DNA from: Actinomycetota bacterium
GTDB taxonomy: Bacteria > Actinomycetota > Thermoleophilia > Gaiellales > Gaiellaceae
Direction: 5' to 3'
DNA: 5,451 nt
NCBI GenBank assembly: GCA_013695295.1
Contig: JACDAS010000292.1
Span: 1 to 5,451, forward strand
Of the stretch, positions 1-4,743 are shown piece by piece. Position 1 is the stretch's first letter, and each line of letters starts with the position of its first letter. The notes below the pieces were generated by a model that was not told the DNA's origin, did not search any database, and saw only the letters and a program-made list of their open reading frames with translations. The translations under genes were made by a program, and so were the position numbers.

Positions 1-14
1 CCGGGCGGTCCGGT

Positions 15-41
15 GGCTCAAGGAGCCCTCTTGGGAGAGGG
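15..41 (+). promoter_or_regulatory. 5' leader of the secreted-protein gene: purine-rich SD and two competing small hairpins
   Basis: A purine-rich tract at 34-45 (GGAGAGGGAGAA) is the only Shine-Dalgarno-like sequence before the ATG at 62, and it lies about 18 nt away, farther than usual. Two small hairpins share bases 26-27. One is GGCTC (15-19) with GAGCC (23-27). The other is CCCTCT (26-31) with AGAGGG (36-41) around a TGGG loop. The second would bury part of the SD tract, so the two folds could be alternatives that expose or hide the ribosome site. This is seen as base complementarity only. It matches no riboswitch class I know, and such short stems arise easily in GC-rich DNA. Confidence 0.3.
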
Positions 42-61
42 AGAAAGATCGGGTATTCACA

Positions 62-1021
62 ATGCGGAATCACAACGTCAGAAAGGCGCGTGCGCTCACG
101 CGCAAGCGCTTCGCTCGAATCAGCCTACTTCTCGCCGTCGTCGTCGTGGCGGGATTCGCCACAGCTCTGGTCGGGGCGAGCACGGCGCGCGCTGCCGTGA
201 TCGTCACGATCGATGCGCAGGGTGCGAACGACGAGCCGGGCCAGAAGGATCTGACCCGGTTCACGAGCGACGACGCCAGCCCTGCTGGCCAGCTGCTGGT
301 CAGCTTCAGCCACGACGCGACGGGCTTCACTGGAAGCAACACGGGTGACGGCTGCCTCCTGTTCGATACGGACGGCGACCTGAAGGCCAACTTCTCGCTC
401 TGCACCACGTTCGGCGGCACGCCGGCGACCGAGCTGACCACCAGGCTCTACTCGTGTGGTGACGACTCGGCGTTCAAGTGCACGCAGCCGATCACCGAGC
501 TCAGCGGATTCGCATCGACCTGCGACGTCGCCCAGACGAACACGGATCCCTTTCCCGGTCCGCCCGATTCGGCGCGGGGGGAAGACTACCCAGTCGACAC
601 CACCACAACGTGCACGGTCGTGCTCGCGGATTTCGGACTGAACGTGACGGCCACGCTGATCGACGCGTGCTCGTACCCGTCTCAGGAGCCGAACTCCGAT
701 CCTTCCGACTGCGTCCTCCAGTCGACCGGCGCTCCAACGGCGGTCACGCTCCGCGCGTTCGCTGCGAGCCGGACGGCGAAGGGCGTCGTGCTCCGTTGGC
801 GGACCGGAGCCGAGACGCAGACCCTGGGCTTCAACATCTTCCGTCAAGTCGGCGCGAAGAAGGTCAAGGTCAACGTGAAGCTGATCGCCGGCTCGAACCT
901 GCTCGGCGGGCAGTCCTACACGTACCTCGCCCGCAACACCGGCGGTGCGCATGCGAAGTACTGGCTCCAGTCGGTTGATCTCAGGGGTGGCCTTCGCTTC
1001 CTCGCTTCAGCCACGAGCTAG
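62..1021 (+). CDS. Secreted cysteine-rich protein with C-terminal FnIII-like domain, function unknown
   Basis: This 319-residue protein starts with a clear Sec signal peptide: a basic n-region (residues 1-20, many Arg/Lys), a hydrophobic core (about 21-38, rich in Leu/Val/Ala), and a likely cleavage after the A-R-A motif at 42-44. The mature N-terminal part (about 45-222) has eight cysteines (98, 114, 132, 140, 154, 184, 203, 217), enough for four disulfides. It also has an acidic FDTDGD stretch (101-106) that resembles calcium-binding loops of extracellular proteins. The C-terminal part (about 226-319) contains VVLRWRTGAETQTLGFNIFR (242-261), the signature of a FnIII-like beta-sandwich found at the ends of many bacterial secreted proteins. 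No sortase motif, C-terminal membrane helix or catalytic motif is visible, so it is probably a released or wall-associated structural or adhesive protein. The ATG at 62 is the only plausible start that keeps the whole signal peptide. It is monocistronic, with a terminator 52 bp after the stop. Confidence 0.85.
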   Translation: MRNHNVRKARALTRKRFARISLLLAVVVVAGFATALVGASTARAAVIVTIDAQGANDEPGQKDLTRFTSDDASPAGQLLVSFSHDATGFTGSNTGDGCLLFDTDGDLKANFSLCTTFGGTPATELTTRLYSCGDDSAFKCTQPITELSGFASTCDVAQTNTDPFPGPPDSARGEDYPVDTTTTCTVVLADFGLNVTATLIDACSYPSQEPNSDPSDCVLQSTGAPTAVTLRAFAASRTAKGVVLRWRTGAETQTLGFNIFRQVGAKKVKVNVKLIAGSNLLGGQSYTYLARNTGGAHAKYWLQSVDLRGGLRFLASATS

Positions 1022-1072
1022 AGAACCTCACTACGGGTCCGGGCTGCGAGGCTCGGGCCCGGCGGTCTTCAC

Positions 1073-1107
1073 GAAGGGTGGGAGCGGCAGAGGCCGCCCC
1101 ACCCTTC
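1073..1107 (+). terminator. Strong hairpin terminator after the secreted-protein gene
   Basis: GAAGGGTGGG (1073-1082) pairs perfectly with CCCACCCTTC (1098-1107). After one unpaired A (1083), GCGGC (1084-1088) pairs with GCCGC (1093-1097) around an AGAG loop. The total is 15 bp with a single bulge. The trailing sequence TTCGGTTGG is only weakly T-rich, as is common in GC-rich actinobacteria. Its place between the stop at 1021 and the next promoter supports intrinsic termination. The arms are symmetrical, so it could also fold on the other strand, but no minus-strand gene enters here. Confidence 0.8.
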
Positions 1108-1185
1108 TTCGGTTGGATCCCGAGGGTGCTAGACACCCCCCGGTACGTGATCCCCTGGTCGGCCTCGGGTTCGACGCCCTGCCTT

Positions 1186-1198
1186 TACGCTCCGGGGG
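1186..1198 (+). promoter_or_regulatory. Probable leaderless promoter (-10 TACGCT) of the thioesterase/two-component operon
   Basis: TACGCT (1186-1191) fits the actinobacterial -10 consensus TANNNT and ends 7 nt before the ATG at 1199, so transcription would begin at or next to the start codon. No convincing -35 hexamer is present at 16-18 bp spacing, which is common for leaderless promoters. It lies downstream of the terminator at 1073-1107, as expected for a new transcription unit. Similar hexamers precede the ATGs at 3540 and 4744. Confidence 0.5.
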
Positions 1199-1312
1199 AT
1201 GCAGATCCTCGGCCTCGCCTTCGCGGGCACCGCTACCGACCGGCGAGCGGCGATGACCCGGTTCGCGGCCGAGACGCTCGGCCTGGTCAGCCGGCTCGGC
1301 CCGGCGGGATGA
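1199..1312 (+). pseudogene. 37-codon leader ORF, probable truncated N-terminus of a VOC/glyoxalase-family protein
   Basis: An ATG at 1199 opens 37 codons (beginning MQILGLAFAGTATDRRAAM) ending at a TGA (1310-1312) that overlaps the thioesterase ATG (1309). The start resembles the first beta-alpha unit of vicinal-oxygen-chelate proteins: a beta strand, a G-T-A-T turn, then a helix ending in LGL. Such proteins are normally about 110-130 residues and bind a metal through residues on several modules. Nothing of the remaining modules is present, so it cannot be a working enzyme. The probable leaderless promoter sits directly before it, and the thioesterase start has no good SD of its own. The remnant may therefore persist as a leader whose translation feeds ribosomes to the thioesterase. 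The VOC assignment comes from remembered family resemblance. It could instead be an unrelated short upstream ORF. Confidence 0.45.
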
Positions 1313-1743
1313 GCGCGTTCCCCCACGGGCTGCGCGAGCGCGTTCGCTTTCGCGACTGCGACTCGATGGGACACGTCAACAACGCCGTCTACTCGACCTA
1401 CCTCGAGCAGGCGCGGATCGACCTCCTCGGCGACCTCTCGGAGTTCATCCTCGCGCGCGTCGAGATCGACTTCCGCTCCGAGCTGCACGCCGGCGAGGAG
1501 ATCGAGGTCGGTACGCGTTGCTCCCGGATCGGCACGAAGAGCTTCGATCTCGAGCACCGGATCGTCGCCGGCGACCGCGTGGTCGCAGACGCCAGGAGCG
1601 TGCTCGTCGCCTACGACTACCGGCGTCGGGAGAGCGTGCCGGTGCCCGTGGTGCTGCGGCGCCGGCTGGATGACCTGAAGGCGACCTTCAGCGCCACCCC
1701 GGACACGACCGAGGCCGTGACGGACGTCCCCGAGCCGGCATGA
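1309..1743 (+). CDS. Acyl-CoA thioesterase, 4HBT hotdog-fold (YbgC/FadM-like)
   Basis: This 144-residue protein has the usual length of a single-hotdog 4-hydroxybenzoyl-CoA-thioesterase-like enzyme, which hydrolyses acyl-CoA thioesters in the cytoplasm as a dimer or tetramer. The family signature is near the N-terminus: RFRDCDSMGHVNNAVYSTYL (residues 13-32), with D18 in the catalytic Asp position and H22-V-N-N25 starting the central helix (E33, A35-R36). VEIDFRSELHAGEEIEV, about 20 residues further on, is the next hotdog strand pair. The acyl chain specificity cannot be read from the sequence. I chose the ATG at 1309 because the signature then starts at the normal distance. An upstream extension to 1078 would run through the terminator. 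The start overlaps the stop of the 37-codon leader ORF (ATGA), and the stop overlaps the kinase start (ATGA at 1740), so all three are probably translationally coupled. Confidence 0.88.
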   Translation: MSAFPHGLRERVRFRDCDSMGHVNNAVYSTYLEQARIDLLGDLSEFILARVEIDFRSELHAGEEIEVGTRCSRIGTKSFDLEHRIVAGDRVVADARSVLVAYDYRRRESVPVPVVLRRRLDDLKATFSATPDTTEAVTDVPEPA

Positions 1744-2798
1744 GCGCAGCACCCGACGAGCCTGCACCGCGGAGGACGGTCGACGAGCTCCGGAGCCTGC
1801 GTCGGCTCGTGGCGCGCCTGTCACAGGGCGTGATCGAGGTCGACCGCGACCTGCTGATCCGCTCGGTCAATCCCTCGGCGGTAAGGCTCTGTCGCGGGGC
1901 GCGGCTCGGGCTCGGCGAGCCGCTGCCCGAGCCCTGGGCGGCCTTCTCGCTGCGCGAGTACGCGCGTCGGCTCTTCTCGGGCCCGCCCACGCGCGCCGCC
2001 GAGCTGCGCGTGCAAGCCGGCGGCGGCGGAAGCGGCGGCATCTCCGTCTGGGGACTGCCTCCCGGGGGTACGGACCGGGCCGTGCTCGTGATCGAGGAGC
2101 GGGGAGGGGGCCGCAGGGAGGCGGCCGAGCGAGAGTTCGTCACGAACGCGGCCCACGAGCTGCGGAATCCGCTCACGGCGATCACCGTCTCGGTCGAGGC
2201 GCTGAAGGCCGGCGCGAAGGACGATCCGGAGGCGCGGGAGCGGTTTCTCGACCACATCGACCGCGAATGCGGCCGTCTGGCGCGGCTGACGGAGGCGCTC
2301 TTGACCCTCGCGCGCCTCGACACGGGCGAGCAGGAGCCCCGGCTCGACGTGGTCGAGCTCCAGCCACTCCTCGAGCGCGTCGCCGCACGCGTGACGACCA
2401 GGCCGGGGGTGGCGCTTGAGGTCTCCTGCGCCCGTGACGTCGTCGTCGTCGCCAACAGCATGCTGCTCGAGCACGCACTGGGGAATCTCGTCGAGAACGC
2501 CGCTCGCTACACGCGGGAGGGCCGGATCGAGATCGTGGTGGCGAGTGCCGGGAGCGGCACGCTCGTCGTCGAGGTGTCGGACACAGGACCGGGGCTGCCC
2601 GCGGGGGACACCGACCGGCTTTTTCAGCGCTTCGTCCGCGGTCGCGGGCTCCCGGCGGGCGAGGGCTTCGGGCTGGGGCTGGCGATCGCGAATCAGACCG
2701 TTCGCGCTGTCGGCGGCACACTGGCGCTCGAGTCGAGGCCGGGCGCGGGGACGACGGCGCGCGTCACCCTGCGCTCGGGCAAGCTGGTGACCGGGTGA
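1740..2798 (+). CDS. Soluble sensor histidine kinase with PAS-like N-terminus
   Basis: This 352-residue kinase would autophosphorylate on His139 and pass the phosphate to the response regulator encoded next. Residues about 18-118 look like a small PAS-type sensor (SQGVIEVDRDLLIRSVNPSA, 28-47, is the typical PAS opening). The H-box is FVTNAAHELRNPLTAI (133-148) with H139. The HisKA dimerisation helices run to about 195. The ATPase domain has an N-box (N249, N253), a G1 box DTGPG (281-285), an F-box LFQRFVRG (294-301) and a G2 box GFGLGLAI (309-316). All key residues are present. There is no transmembrane segment, so it should act in the cytoplasm on an internal signal or a protein partner. The kinase gene comes before the regulator gene, as in mycobacterial senX3-regX3, and the pair shares a 4-nt GTGA overlap. 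That likeness is not enough to name it SenX3. The signal is unknown. Co-translation with a thioesterase hints at acyl-CoA or lipid status, as inference only. Confidence 0.93.
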   Translation: MSAAPDEPAPRRTVDELRSLRRLVARLSQGVIEVDRDLLIRSVNPSAVRLCRGARLGLGEPLPEPWAAFSLREYARRLFSGPPTRAAELRVQAGGGGSGGISVWGLPPGGTDRAVLVIEERGGGRREAAEREFVTNAAHELRNPLTAITVSVEALKAGAKDDPEARERFLDHIDRECGRLARLTEALLTLARLDTGEQEPRLDVVELQPLLERVAARVTTRPGVALEVSCARDVVVVANSMLLEHALGNLVENAARYTREGRIEIVVASAGSGTLVVEVSDTGPGLPAGDTDRLFQRFVRGRGLPAGEGFGLGLAIANQTVRAVGGTLALESRPGAGTTARVTLRSGKLVTG

Positions 2799-3481
2799 GC
2801 GACAGCATCCTCGTCGTGGACGACGAGCCGGCTCTCACGGATGCGGTCCGGTACGCCCTGGCGGCCGAGGGGTTCGACGTCGAGGAGGCTGCGGATGGCA
2901 GGAGCGCGCTTGCCGCCGCCCGCGAGCGCCGATTCGACGTGATCCTGCTCGACCTCGTCCTCCCCGACCTGTCCGGGATCGAGATCTGCCGCCGTCTGCG
3001 CGCCGAGAGTGACGTCCCGATCCTGATGCTGACCGCGCGCGACGCGGAGGTCGACCGCGTGCTCGGGCTCGAGGCCGGGGCCGACGACTACGTCACGAAA
3101 CCGTTCTCGATGGCGGAGCTCGTGAGCCGCGTGCGGGCGATTCTGCGGCGTCGGGAGCTCGACCGGGGCTCGCGGACCGCCACGGTGCGGCGGGTGGGGG
3201 GCCTCGAGGTCGACCTGACCGGGCACCGCGTGATCGTCGACGGCTTGCCGGTCTCGCTGACGCGCTCGGAGTTCAAGCTGCTCGGGCTGCTGACCCGCGA
3301 GCCCGAGCGCGTCTTCTCGCGACGTCAGATCATGCAGCACCTCTGGGATAGCGACTTCGTAGGCGACGAGCGGGCCTGCGACATCCACGTCTCGAACCTG
3401 CGGCGCAAGATCGAGCGCGAGGGCAAGCCCGACCGGCTCGTGACCGTGCGCGGCGTCGGGTACAAGCTGCTCGAAGTGTGA
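2795..3481 (+). CDS. OmpR/PhoB-family response regulator
   Basis: This 228-residue DNA-binding response regulator is the partner of the upstream kinase. The receiver domain (about 3-118) has the acidic pair D9/D10, the phospho-accepting D53 in the ILLDLVLPDLSG stretch, and the switch residues T80, Y99 and K102 followed by P103-F104, so it should be fully functional. The C-terminal winged helix (about 135-227) has the OmpR/PhoB pattern: LTRSEFKLLGLL, then an RRQIMQHLW helix, the ACDIHVSNLRRKIE recognition helix, and the closing VRGVGYKL wing. It starts at a GTG whose bases overlap the kinase stop (GTGA), so the two are coupled and made in similar amounts. No good separate SD was seen. The targets are unknown. 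It resembles RegX3/PhoP-type regulators, but no phosphate genes are in view. Confidence 0.95.
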   Translation: MSDSILVVDDEPALTDAVRYALAAEGFDVEEAADGRSALAAARERRFDVILLDLVLPDLSGIEICRRLRAESDVPILMLTARDAEVDRVLGLEAGADDYVTKPFSMAELVSRVRAILRRRELDRGSRTATVRRVGGLEVDLTGHRVIVDGLPVSLTRSEFKLLGLLTREPERVFSRRQIMQHLWDSDFVGDERACDIHVSNLRRKIEREGKPDRLVTVRGVGYKLLEV

Positions 3482-3497
3482 GCAACTCCACACGGAA

Positions 3498-3531
3498 CCC
3501 GTAGCCGGCGGCAAGAGGCGCGGGGCTAGGG
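3498..3531. repeat. Imperfect inverted repeat overlapping the STAS-gene -10
   Basis: CCC-g-TAGCC (3498-3506) is complementary to GGCTAGGG (3524-3531), giving 8 bp with one bulged G and a 17-nt loop. The right arm contains most of the probable -10 hexamer TAGGGT (3527-3532). It lies in the 58-bp gap between the response-regulator stop and the STAS start. It may be an operator for the STAS-ANTAR cassette or a weak terminator for the upstream operon. No T-tract follows, so the terminator reading is poor. Chance complementarity is possible in this GC-rich stretch. Confidence 0.25.
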
Positions 3532-3539
3532 TCGGCCGG
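3527..3539 (+). promoter_or_regulatory. Probable leaderless promoter (-10 TAGGGT) of the STAS-ANTAR cassette
   Basis: TAGGGT (3527-3532) matches TANNNT and ends 7 nt before the ATG at 3540, the same geometry as at 1186-1191. No Shine-Dalgarno sequence precedes that ATG, which fits a transcript starting at the initiation codon. No -35 hexamer at normal spacing was recognised. A GGAAC (3494-3498) resembles an ECF-sigma -35 element but lies too far upstream to pair with this hexamer. Confidence 0.45.
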
Positions 3540-3914
3540 ATGCAAGAGCTCCGTCGGGTCGGCTTTCGGTGGCGCGTCGCGCAGTTCGAGGACGTCGTCG
3601 TGCTCTCGCTCTGGGGCGAGCTCGACCTCGACGGAGCCGACGCGCTCTGCCACGAGCTCGAGGCCCTCGAAGGGGCGGGCGGCAGGCGGCTGATCGCCGA
3701 CCTCGCGCAGACGACCTTCGTCGACTCGGCGGCGCTCGACGCGCTCCTCGCGAGCAGTCAGCGGCTCGGCGGGGCCGAGGGCAGCTTGCTCCTCGTTGCG
3801 GACGAGCCGCGGACTCTGCGGATGCTCGCCGCGGGCGGGTTGGGCCGCGTCTTCGAGGTGCGGCCGACGCTGAGGGACGCGATCGGGGAGGTGCTTGATG
3901 GCGTCGGCGCCTGA
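3540..3914 (+). CDS. STAS-domain anti-sigma-factor antagonist (SpoIIAA/RsbV-like)
   Basis: This 124-residue protein is a single STAS domain. In the family, an unphosphorylated antagonist binds an anti-sigma kinase and frees a sigma factor, and phosphorylation of a conserved Ser switches it off. Here the strand VVVLSLWGELDLDGADAL (residues 19-36) matches the family's GELD entry, and IADLAQTTFVDSAALDALL (52-70) holds the D62-S63 pair at the regulatory position. The usual DSSGLG is DSAALD, so the Ser is kept but the following glycine loop is altered. That may change kinase recognition. No RsbW-like kinase, phosphatase or sigma gene is in the window, so its partner must be elsewhere. It overlaps the next gene (ANTAR) by 17 nt. 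The start at 3540 has no SD but sits 7 nt after a -10-like hexamer. Confidence 0.88.
   Translation: MQELRRVGFRWRVAQFEDVVVLSLWGELDLDGADALCHELEALEGAGGRRLIADLAQTTFVDSAALDALLASSQRLGGAEGSLLLVADEPRTLRMLAAGGLGRVFEVRPTLRDAIGEVLDGVGA
3885..3891 (+). promoter_or_regulatory. Ribosome binding site deciding the ANTAR-gene start
   Basis: GGGGAGG (3885-3891) lies inside the end of the STAS gene, 6 nt before the ATG at 3898. A TTG at 3895 is also in frame but would be only 3 nt away, so the ATG is preferred. This is the clearest SD in the window; most other internal genes seem to rely on stop/start overlap. Confidence 0.7.
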
Positions 3915-4230
3915 GCGTCGCCCGGCCGACGACGCTCCGCCGGTCCTCGCTCCCGAGGCGGCGCGGCTCGTGCGCGGGCTGCGCGAGGAGGTCGCCGAGC
4001 TGCGGGAGACGAACGGGCAGCTCGAGCACGCGCTCCGGTCGCGGATCGTGATCGAGCAGGCAAAGGGGATTCTGGCCGAGCGCCTCCAGATCGGCGTCGA
4101 GGACGCCTTTGCGCTCCTGCGCCGGGCCTCGCGCGACCACCAGGTCAAGTTGCATTCGCTCGCGCGGGCGGTGGTGGACTCGCCGACCAGCCCGGCCGAG
4201 CTCCGCTCCGACGATCCGGGGCCCGCGTGA
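3898..4230 (+). CDS. Stand-alone ANTAR-domain RNA-binding antiterminator
   Basis: This 110-residue protein has a charged, Pro-rich N-terminal tail (1-20), a short coiled coil (about 24-46, heptads of Leu/Val with E-E-V-A-E-L-R), and an ANTAR domain (about 42-95). The ANTAR signature is visible: IVIEQAKGILAERLQI (50-65) with A55-K56-G57, then AFALLRRAS (70-78) and KLHSLARAVV (84-93). ANTAR dimers bind paired RNA hairpins with hexaloops and prevent transcription termination. Most carry a receiver or GAF sensor to control dimerisation. This one has neither, so the coiled coil or a partner such as the STAS protein encoded upstream may provide control (inference). It overlaps the STAS gene by 17 nt and the thioredoxin-like gene by 4 nt (GTGA). 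No convincing dual-hexaloop RNA target was seen within the window, so its targets are probably elsewhere. Confidence 0.88.
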   Translation: MASAPERRPADDAPPVLAPEAARLVRGLREEVAELRETNGQLEHALRSRIVIEQAKGILAERLQIGVEDAFALLRRASRDHQVKLHSLARAVVDSPTSPAELRSDDPGPA

Positions 4231-4577
4231 ACGCGCAGGCGAGTCCCGAGCCTGCTGCCCCCGCGCCTACGGGCGCAAGGCCACCGCGCCTCGCCGGGCT
4301 AGAGCAGCCCGGCCTCGTCTTCTTCTTCGATCCCGCGTCCGGGCGCTGCCGCCGCGTGGAGGGATTCCTGGCCCAGGTGCTGCAGCGCCGCCGGAACCAC
4401 CGCACGTTCAAGCTCTACCGGGTCGACCGCGACGCGCGCCCCGAGCTCGCGCAACGCTTCGGCATCGAGGCCGTGCCGGCCCTCGCGGTGCTCGAGGGAA
4501 AGCAGGTCCGCGCTCGCCTGGAAGAGCCGCGAGGCTGCCAGGACATCGAGCGCTTCCTCGCTCCCTGGCTTCACTAA
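4227..4577 (+). CDS. Thioredoxin-fold protein with degenerate SxxC active site
   Basis: This 116-residue protein has the thioredoxin order: a strand GLVFFFDPAS (29-38), an active-site turn, a helix, the strand FKLYRVDRDA (61-70), then FGIEAVPALAVLEGK (78-92) with the cis-proline P84. At the active-site turn the normal CGPC is S38-G39-R40-C41, so the first (nucleophilic) cysteine is replaced by serine. A further cysteine, C104, is near the C-terminus. It is therefore unlikely to be an ordinary disulfide reductase. It could act as a monothiol protein, a redox sensor, or a binding adaptor. There is no signal peptide, and the Pro/Ala-rich first 20 residues look disordered, so it should be cytoplasmic. 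It starts at a GTG overlapping the ANTAR stop (GTGA), which places it in the STAS-ANTAR operon. Confidence 0.75.
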   Translation: MNAQASPEPAAPAPTGARPPRLAGLEQPGLVFFFDPASGRCRRVEGFLAQVLQRRRNHRTFKLYRVDRDARPELAQRFGIEAVPALAVLEGKQVRARLEEPRGCQDIERFLAPWLH

Positions 4578-4592
4578 CGGGCCGCCACCTCC

Positions 4593-4688
4593 CGGCTGCC
4601 TACCTCCGCGGCTGCCTACCTCCGAGGTACCTCCGACGGCTGCCTACCTCCGAGGTACCTCCGAGGTACCTCTGACACACCTCCGAGG
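4593..4688. repeat. Intergenic array of 16-bp and 11-bp direct repeats (core TACCTCYG)
   Basis: Three perfect copies of the 16-mer CGGCTGCCTACCTCCG lie at 4593-4608, 4609-4624 and 4637-4652. Interleaved are 11-mers AGGTACCTCCG (4625-4635, 4653-4663) and AGGTACCTCTG (4664-4674). The shared core TACCTCYG starts at 4601, 4617, 4628, 4645, 4656 and 4667, with a variant CACCTCCG at 4678. The steps are 16, 11, 17, 11, 11 and 11 bp, that is one or about one and a half helical turns. GAGGTACCTC at 4624-4633, 4652-4661 and 4663-4672 is a perfect 10-bp palindrome. The array fills most of the 166-bp gap between the thioredoxin-like stop and the membrane-protein start. It could be an operator array, a minisatellite, or a dispersed repeat of this genome. 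Confidence 0.85.
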
Positions 4689-4701
4689 CGTGTCAGAGGT
4701 A
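4667..4701. repeat. Perfect 12-bp-stem inverted repeat closing the array
   Basis: TACCTCTGACAC (4667-4678) is the exact reverse complement of GTGTCAGAGGTA (4690-4701), with an 11-nt loop that may add three more pairs (CCT 4680-4682 with AGG 4686-4688). The left arm begins with the last TACCTCYG core of the array. The structure could end transcription of the STAS-ANTAR-thioredoxin operon, but neither strand has a T-tract after it. Other readings are a dyad protein-binding site 30 bp upstream of the next gene's -10, or an mRNA-stabilising 3' stem. Confidence 0.65.
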
Positions 4702-4731
4702 GAAGGGCCAAGCCGTCACCCGGCGGCGGGC

Positions 4732-4743
4732 TATGCTCGCCCG
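4732..4743 (+). promoter_or_regulatory. Probable leaderless promoter (-10 TATGCT) of the O-antigen-ligase-like gene
   Basis: TATGCT (4732-4737) matches TANNNT and ends 6 nt before the ATG at 4744. There is no SD before that ATG. The hexamer lies within the loop of a small inverted repeat, CGGGC (4727-4731) and GCCCG (4739-4743), so an operator role is possible. The repeat array ends about 30 bp upstream, at the -35 and upstream-element zone. Confidence 0.5.

Noticed and set aside
1078..1308. Extension of the thioesterase frame upstream to 1078
   Set aside because: The extra 77 residues run through the terminator hairpin, have no domain likeness, and overlap the better-supported leader ORF. 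The hotdog signature is correctly placed from the ATG at 1309.
1688..2474. Long minus-strand frames opposite the kinase gene
   Set aside because: They are Arg/Ser/Pro-rich with no motif and mirror the G/C-biased codons of a kinase with all boxes intact. GC-rich genes commonly leave antisense frames open.
3494..3532. ECF-sigma promoter using GGAAC at 3494
   Set aside because: The spacing to the TAGGGT hexamer is 28 bp, far beyond the 16-19 bp normally seen.
4109..4675. Plus-strand frame running through the thioredoxin-like gene and the repeat array
   Set aside because: Its product is low-complexity Arg/Pro/Ala. The repeat-derived end is a by-product of the array, and the overlapping frame at 4227-4577 has thioredoxin strand order and a cis-proline.
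4593..4701. CRISPR array
   Set aside because: Repeats of 11-16 bp are directly abutting or separated by 12 bp of related repeat, with no unique spacers of constant length and no cas genes.
4667..4701. Classical rho-independent terminator
   Set aside because: The 12-bp stem is perfect, but neither strand has a T-run after it, so it is listed as an inverted repeat with termination only as one possibility.
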